Source: a virus
Reading direction: 5' to 3' (one strand)
Length of the DNA: 27,519 nt
Virus record (IMG/VR): IMGVR_UViG_3300027728_000070
Span: 1 to 27,519 of that record
The position numbers were made by a program, and so were the translations under genes. This document shows positions 23,240-27,519 of this stretch, piece after piece (within the stretch, counting starts at the first letter, position 1; every line of letters starts with the position of its first letter). Under the pieces are notes generated by a model, which worked only from the letters and a program-made list of their open reading frames with translations, was not told the origin of the DNA and did no database searches.

Positions 23240-25296
23240 TTCAGCACCTCTTCTAGCTGTGGCGGAAATGGCGAGCCTTGGACGTTGCCGACTTGCGAAC
23301 GGGCCTGTTGGCTCTTGAGCTGGGCAACTTCGATTGAAGCTTGAGCCTTGAACTTATCGGCGTCGGCCTTGACCTTCACGGCTTCGCTCTTGGCGCTTTC
23401 CGCATCGGCTGCTTTCTGCTCAGCCTGTTGCTGGGCAGGGTCGGGCTGCTGTGCCTGTTGAGCTTGCTGCGCCATCTGACGGGCGGCGTCGATCATGCCG
23501 TCTAGTGCATCCTCAGCATCCTTGCCGAGTTTCGCCTTGCGGCACATGCCGGTAAATACCGTGGTCAGTGCAGGCATGAACTGCGGGGCAATCGGAGCCG
23601 CTGTCATCATCGCTTGAAGCATCGCACCAGCCGAGTTCGTAAACTGGGCCATCTGGCCCAAGTCTCGCTTCACGTCGGCGGCAATCGTGCTGTCCGTCTC
23701 AATGTCGATGATGTAATCCAGCATTGGGGATCGCAGGATTTTCGCGACCTCGTCACCCTCTTGGAACTGAATGTTGGTCATTGCGACCAGCGTTGAAACT
23801 TGGAACTTGCTACTCAGAATGTCAGCCAGCTTGCGGATGATGTTGCGGATGAACATCTGTACTTGGGCTTGCTCACGCCGAACGCGCTGGCTTCCCCATG
23901 TCGCCTTGATGTCTTGAGCGCCTAGGGTTTCGTTCGGGTTCGTCGCACCGCGCAAAATGTCAGATATGCCGGTCTGCTCAAAAATGGTCTGTTTGATCGC
24001 TTCGCGGTGCTTATACAGCGCGTCAAGAACGGCAACGATCCGCTCAATCGGCCACCACATGACGGCTTTTTCAAAGTTGGCACCGCCACCCTTTAAGAAC
24101 TCGGACACGTCCTCAGCCGCGACGAACTCACCGTCTGACATATCCTTGAGGCGCGCGATGTCTGGCATTGCCGCGCCGTTCGCAACCCCTTTGACCTGCA
24201 ACTGATTGGTAAGGGCCGTGATGCGCTTGGTGACACGCTCAAGCTCTTGCATGAGCGGCTTGCAGATTTCATAGGGGCAAATCGGGACCAGTGAGCCGAC
24301 TTCTGATTGCTGGATCACTTCGCCGGGAAAGAAGTCCCGCAACTTTAGAGGATCAGGTTCAACCAACAGCGGCTGCGTCTTGTCTTGGTCCGAGATGAAG
24401 AAGCAAGACCGTGAAGCCTTGTCCCAAATCTCATAAACCTTGATCGTGTTGTAAACGCCGCGTGCTGGCTTGCCGTCCTTTGTTTCGGTGATGTCAGTCC
24501 GCTTGGTGCCAAACGAAAACTTCTTCATCCGCTCTTCAAGGGCAGCCTTGGGGTCTGCCACTGGCACCACTGGCGCATTCGGATCATGCGTTGCCGTTGC
24601 AATCGAGCGCTCAACAAGGCGCTGGACCTCTTCGCGCTTTAGATCGTGCTCGTATGCCTCAAACGGCATTGCCGACCACGTATTGGCGGGGCCGCGAATG
24701 TATCGGTTGTAAGGGACGTTCTCAGGGTAGCACTCTTCATGGACCAATGGCGCGAAATGCTCACCCGTTGTCGGGTCCGTCTGCATGTTCTGCTGATCGT
24801 GAAACGGCTGATAGCGAACGCGAACAGCGCCGCGACCTGGGGTCTTGTGGCTACGGACGGCCTCAAGCATGATGTCGTCAAACGCGATCATGTCGAGTGT
24901 CGCGGTCAACGCACGCTCAAGCACTTGAGCTGCGATGCGCGATGGTTGACGGTCGTTAACGGGTGCAGCGCCTGGAACTGGCTGTTGCGCCGGTTGCGCG
25001 CCATTTAGCGCGTTCATCCGGTCAAGTTCAGCCTCGTCTTGGAAACGGCGGCGAATGTCAACCTTGGGCGTAGCCGAATACAGCGCCGGAACAATCGTCT
25101 CGATATTCGAGAAGAAAATGTTGAACGCGGTTTTTTCTTTGCCGTTGTAAATCTTGACGGCCTTCTCAGCCGACGTGCGCCAATCCTTTTCCTCTTCGCG
25201 CGCAAGCTCAATCTTCGACAGCCACAGCTCAACCTGTGTCTTGCCGGTGCCGAGTGCTTGCTCGTCGCTATCGATAGAGGCGTAGTCGTGGCTCAA
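23236..25296 (-). CDS. Portal protein
   Basis: A 686-residue portal, larger than lambda-type portals and in the P22-like size range. The TTG start at 25296 follows AAGGA and the terminase stop (25301). The N-terminal part (KDWRTSAEKAVKIYNGKEKT ... FNIFFSNIETIVPALYSATPKVDI, about 38-87) is the familiar opening of podophage portals. Conserved-looking boxes continue (RVRYQPFHDQQ; VYEIWDKASRSCFFISD; FFPGEV; ERIVAVLDALYKHREAIKQT, FEQTGISDILRGATNPNETLG), the last of which is typical for the portal stem and clip area. The last 90 residues are Gln/Ala-rich and helical, the likely barrel inside the head. It forms the ring through which DNA is packaged by terminase and on which the adaptor sits. Confidence 0.88.
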   Translation of the reverse strand: MSHDYASIDSDEQALGTGKTQVELWLSKIELAREEEKDWRTSAEKAVKIYNGKEKTAFNIFFSNIETIVPALYSATPKVDIRRRFQDEAELDRMNALNGAQPAQQPVPGAAPVNDRQPSRIAAQVLERALTATLDMIAFDDIMLEAVRSHKTPGRGAVRVRYQPFHDQQNMQTDPTTGEHFAPLVHEECYPENVPYNRYIRGPANTWSAMPFEAYEHDLKREEVQRLVERSIATATHDPNAPVVPVADPKAALEERMKKFSFGTKRTDITETKDGKPARGVYNTIKVYEIWDKASRSCFFISDQDKTQPLLVEPDPLKLRDFFPGEVIQQSEVGSLVPICPYEICKPLMQELERVTKRITALTNQLQVKGVANGAAMPDIARLKDMSDGEFVAAEDVSEFLKGGGANFEKAVMWWPIERIVAVLDALYKHREAIKQTIFEQTGISDILRGATNPNETLGAQDIKATWGSQRVRREQAQVQMFIRNIIRKLADILSSKFQVSTLVAMTNIQFQEGDEVAKILRSPMLDYIIDIETDSTIAADVKRDLGQMAQFTNSAGAMLQAMMTAAPIAPQFMPALTTVFTGMCRKAKLGKDAEDALDGMIDAARQMAQQAQQAQQPDPAQQQAEQKAADAESAKSEAVKVKADADKFKAQASIEVAQLKSQQARSQVGNVQGSPFPPQLEEVLN
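24556..24575. repeat. 20-bp repeat, partner (inverted) at 19353-19372
   Basis: Exact reverse complement of 19353-19372. Here it lies in the portal gene, in the linker that reads APVVPVA on the minus strand, whereas the partner codes for Ala-Thr-Gly residues in another frame. Confidence 0.75.
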
Positions 25297-25300
25297 GCGC

Positions 25301-26725
25301 TCAGAGTTCCTTTAAGCGGCGTTGCATTTTGATGATTTGGTCGATGTCCATAGACGGAATGAGTGCGCCGCCGTGGCCGATCTCGAAGCCGTAGTCTCGG
25401 GCGGGTTTATTCACGACCTTGGGCACTTCGATCTTGATAGGGCAGTTGACCGCGAACTCACCAAAGCTGTCGGACGCGTGCGAGGCTTCATCGTGGATCG
25501 GCGTCGTGTAGGTTCCGAGCGCATCGTTGAACTTGCGGCGGAACCGGCGAAGGCGCTTTAAACCTGCCTGAACGCGCGGCGTATTGTGGAACCTCGTGAT
25601 TGGCAGCATCGAACGCACTGCCGGAATGCGGTTGTCGTTGCGGTCTGGCACGCCCTTAGCCAAGGGCTTCAAGCCGAGCGCATCCAAGATTTGGTGCCTA
25701 TGTCGCCCGCCCGCGCCTTGCTCACGAACGCGAACGTCGTGTGGAAGGAAGTGCTTTTCATAGCGGAACGGTTCTGTTCGCCCTAGGCGCTCCATAGCCA
25801 TTGGCTGTGACCAGCCGTCAAACTTATGCTCTAGCGGCGGCGGGATAAACTGCTCAGGCAGTGCATACCCAACCACATCATCAAAGCCGTCGCCGTTGGT
25901 TTCGTAGTAGTCGATGACGTTTACGTAGGTGCCGTCGTGCTGGAAGAACCAAACCGTCGTGTAGTCCGATATTCCTAAGTCCCAACTCGTAAAGACCTTG
26001 CGGCGCGGATCGTGCGGGAAGTGACCTATTCGGCCTTCCTTCTCCGCTTGGGCTAACAATCGAGCGTAGTAAGCGCCCTCAGAAACGATCTCATAGCCGC
26101 CGTTCCATACGTGTTCGGCCATCTCGGGATCAGCGGAAAAGTCGCGATCCATTTCGTCTTTGAGAACGCCAGGGAACCAAGGGTTATCGCGCCAATTGAT
26201 TTCGACGCAAACCGCATCCTTGGGCTTGTTCGCGCCTCGGAAGAACTCGTCTACCGGGTCCGTATCCCAACGAGGGTTCCAACTGCACCAAATCTCGGAT
26301 TCAGGCTTTCTGATCGTTGGGCGAAGTAACCGCCAACTGCGGGCCGATATGCTTTGCGCTTCCTCAACCCACGCAACGTCGAACCCTTCAAGCGACTTGA
26401 TGTTGTCCGCGTTATAATCCTGCATCCCTCGAAAGACCATCAGACCGCCGCGTGGGCCTCTGACTTCATCGCGAAGAACCTCAAACTTGGATTGAAGCCC
26501 TAGCTTGGCGATCTTACTTTCAACGAGCTGCTTAACCGAATCCTTAATGGAGTTCTGGACTTCGCGGATGCGAACAACGCGCTTGCCTTCGAAGGTCTTG
26601 AGAACGGCCTGCTCACCAAAGAAGTGAGACTTAGCCCCGCCTCGTCCACCATGTGCGCCCTTATAGCGAGCCGGGTACAAAAGCGGCTCTAACTTTTCGG
26701 GGACATCAACCCTGAGAACGGACAA
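25301..26725 (-). CDS. Terminase large subunit (packaging ATPase and nuclease)
   Basis: A 474-residue TerL of the PBSX/Terminase_3 kind. Walker A is GGRGGAKS (26-33), Walker B is FDVAWVEEA (115-123) with the catalytic Glu pair, and the coupling motif is SWNP (148-151). The nuclease acids of the RNase H-like domain are visible as SWDLGISD (D249), PHD (D329) and ASDSFGE (D419). It drives DNA into the head with ATP and cuts it. The start is a TTG at 26725, 20 bases inside the upstream gene and without a clear Shine-Dalgarno, but the following RVDVPEKLEPL is the usual TerL opening, so the start seems right. It works with the small-subunit-like gene upstream and the portal downstream. Confidence 0.93.
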   Translation of the reverse strand: MSVLRVDVPEKLEPLLYPARYKGAHGGRGGAKSHFFGEQAVLKTFEGKRVVRIREVQNSIKDSVKQLVESKIAKLGLQSKFEVLRDEVRGPRGGLMVFRGMQDYNADNIKSLEGFDVAWVEEAQSISARSWRLLRPTIRKPESEIWCSWNPRWDTDPVDEFFRGANKPKDAVCVEINWRDNPWFPGVLKDEMDRDFSADPEMAEHVWNGGYEIVSEGAYYARLLAQAEKEGRIGHFPHDPRRKVFTSWDLGISDYTTVWFFQHDGTYVNVIDYYETNGDGFDDVVGYALPEQFIPPPLEHKFDGWSQPMAMERLGRTEPFRYEKHFLPHDVRVREQGAGGRHRHQILDALGLKPLAKGVPDRNDNRIPAVRSMLPITRFHNTPRVQAGLKRLRRFRRKFNDALGTYTTPIHDEASHASDSFGEFAVNCPIKIEVPKVVNKPARDYGFEIGHGGALIPSMDIDQIIKMQRRLKEL

Positions 26726-27029
26726 CGCGGTATTCTATGACGTTGTGCGTCTCGACTGGATTGTCGGGATCGCCTGCGACTGTCAACGGAAGCACGCGGC
26801 CAATCAATGAGCAAAACGCCCTCATGTCTTCTTTGGCTACTTGGCGTAGGTACTTTACGCCGCCTTCGTTTGCGAGAGCCTGAAGGATCATATCCTTGAG
26901 TTCGCCGGTCGTTTTGTTGGGCGTGCCCTTCTGACGGCCACCACGGCGTTCGCCCTTCTTAGCGCCGCCTCGTGTGCGTTTTTGGCTGTTTTCCTCTACT
27001 TTAGCCATTGGTGCGGCTTGGGCAGTCAT
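26706..27029 (-). CDS. Terminase small subunit-like DNA-binding protein
   Basis: The ATG at 27029 overlaps the upstream stop (ATGA) and has GGTGAG 5 bases upstream, giving 107 residues; the reading from 27131 would overlap the previous gene by 106 bases. The N-terminus is strongly basic, with an AT-hook-like RGGRQKGTPNKTT (about 29-41), a pattern seen in small proteins encoded just ahead of TerL in many phages. The helical remainder (GELKDMILQALANEGG, then KEDMRAFCSLIGRVLP) could form oligomers. Small terminase subunits recognise the packaging site and regulate TerL. Sequence similarity is weak for this class, so the call leans on the motif and position. Confidence 0.65.
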   Translation of the reverse strand: MTAQAAPMAKVEENSQKRTRGGAKKGERRGGRQKGTPNKTTGELKDMILQALANEGGVKYLRQVAKEDMRAFCSLIGRVLPLTVAGDPDNPVETHNVIEYRVVRSQG

Positions 27030-27331
27030 GCGCTCACCAGCTTGCCAAGAACTGGGGAAGAGACAGTGCCAATAGTCCATTGCGGGACTATTTCTTTCAG
27101 CGTGTCGAACAGGGACTTGCTTGATCCCCACGCCTTAGTCTTGGTGTCCTCAGACAGAACGCATGTCTTTACGTTACCCATAGCCATTAGCTGTTCAGCT
27201 ACCTGCTTGACGGTAAGCGCCTGAAACGTGAAGCCTTTCGCATTTGTTGCTTTACCGCCTTCATAAGACCAGATCGCTCCAGTCACGACGTCGGCGCATC
27301 CCAAATCCATGGCAACGTGAATATCCGTCAC
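27026..27331 (-). CDS. Unknown early gene of the packaging operon
   Basis: A 101-residue protein starting with GTG at 27331, preceded by GGAAGG. It overlaps the terminase-small-like gene as ATGA. The sequence (MTDIHVAMDLGCADVVTGAI ... TVKQVAEQLMAMG ... TLKEIVPQWTIGTV) has alternating strands and helices but no motif I can name. The opening strand with Asp (IHVAMDLG) recalls the first strand of RNase H-like folds, but no other acids are placed to support that. First gene after the repeat-rich gap. Confidence 0.6.
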   Translation of the reverse strand: MTDIHVAMDLGCADVVTGAIWSYEGGKATNAKGFTFQALTVKQVAEQLMAMGNVKTCVLSEDTKTKAWGSSKSLFDTLKEIVPQWTIGTVSSPVLGKLVSA

Positions 27332-27354
27332 TGGCGTTTGTCCTTCCAGAGCAT

Positions 27355-27462
27355 CCGGCTTGCCGGTGAGGTCCGATTGATGGAATATTATTCCAGAGTG
27401 TGGGGTGCCAAGCCGTTATTTTTGGCACTTGGTGGAATGGTTTTCTACCGTTCGTGCGGTAG
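27355..27462. repeat. Cluster of four inverted repeats upstream of the packaging genes
   Basis: Four hairpin-forming repeats lie within 108 bases: CCGGC-TT-GCCGG (27355-27366); TGGAAT-ATT-ATTCCA (27381-27395); GTGCCAA-10 bases-TTGGCAC (27405-27428); and CTACCG-ttcgtg-CGGTAG (27445-27462), which overlaps the stop of the upstream gene. The gap 27332-27444 contains no gene. No T-tract follows any hairpin on the minus strand, so a simple terminator is not supported. Placement just ahead of the terminase genes would suit a packaging (pac/cos) or regulator site. Confidence 0.6.
27385..27411 (-). promoter_or_regulatory. Possible promoter for the packaging/head operon
   Basis: On the minus strand a -35-like TTGGCA (27411-27406, 5 of 6) is followed after 15 bases by a -10-like TAATAT (27390-27385, 4 of 6), leaving room for a short leader before the GTG at 27331. 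Spacing is short and the boxes overlap two of the inverted repeats, so it may be chance. Confidence 0.3.
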
Positions 27463-27519
27463 CGGCTTGTAATACGACGCCGAGCTGATGTCTTTTGCTG
27501 CGATCTTGCCGTCTGCCGT
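27445..27519 (-). CDS. C-terminal end of an unidentified gene at the window edge
   Basis: The last 24 codons of a minus-strand gene, ending PLPHER then TAG at 27447-27445, are in the window. The fragment reads TADGKIAAKDISSASYYKPL and is too short to assign. The stop falls within an inverted repeat (27445-27462). It shows that this phage uses TAG as a normal stop elsewhere, which bears on the amber codon at 16010. Confidence 0.5.
   Translation of the reverse strand, partial: TADGKIAAKDISSASYYKPLPHER

Noticed and set aside
27026-27331. RuvC or RNase H-like nuclease identity for the 101-residue protein
   Set aside because: Only one Asp in the first strand fits; the further acidic residues needed for catalysis are not placed correctly and the protein is too short.
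1-27519. tRNA genes, CRISPR arrays, insertion sequences, attachment sites, integrase
   Set aside because: None could be recognised by eye on either strand; in particular no suppressor tRNA was seen to explain the amber codon.

Overview
The window is a stretch of a tailed double-stranded DNA phage genome. It carries the structural, packaging and DNA-ejection half of what is most probably a short-tailed (podovirus-type) phage. The moderately high GC content, gene styles and protein families suit a phage of an Alphaproteobacterium, but the host is an inference; no host marker is present. Almost everything is on the minus strand, tightly packed, with 1-4 base stop/start overlaps. No tRNA, rRNA, CRISPR, insertion sequence, integrase or replication gene was seen.

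Read in the direction of transcription (right to left), the order is: the tail end of an unknown gene (27445-27519); a 113-bp gap full of inverted repeats with a possible promoter; an unknown 101-aa gene; a terminase-small-subunit-like protein; large terminase; portal; a 191-aa unknown protein; a 74-aa unknown protein; scaffold; major capsid protein; a 94-aa candidate decoration protein; a 235-aa unknown protein; a head-tail adaptor-like protein; a propeller-like tail hub/nozzle protein; a small HExxH protein; and a GNAT acetyltransferase. This is the head and tail-stub assembly line.

The second block (about 16.2 to 3.3 kb) is unusually rich in large virion-internal/ejection-type proteins: a zinc-metallopeptidase protein split by an in-frame amber codon, a peptidase S74-tailed protein, a peptidoglycan-hydrolase-domain protein, and three large proteins with Gly/Ala membrane-like segments, coiled coils and Pro/Gln-rich linkers. 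They probably form the conduit and enzymes that open the cell wall and carry DNA into the cell. Several share short terminal motifs. The last block (3.3 kb to 1) holds two tail-fibre proteins, a fibre-associated (chaperone-like) protein and a small coiled-coil protein.

Two genes run against the flow, and both look like acquired cargo: an HNH homing endonuclease with three helix-turn-helix units (13297-14190) and a small protein of the Rap1a/Tai type VI secretion immunity family (11500-11820). The S74-tailed gene lies between them.

The points most worth a second look are the amber codon inside the metallopeptidase gene, a probable AUC start codon on the S74-tailed gene, the phage-borne Rap1a/Tai-like protein, the motifs shared between ejection proteins, and the inverted-repeat cluster ahead of the packaging genes.
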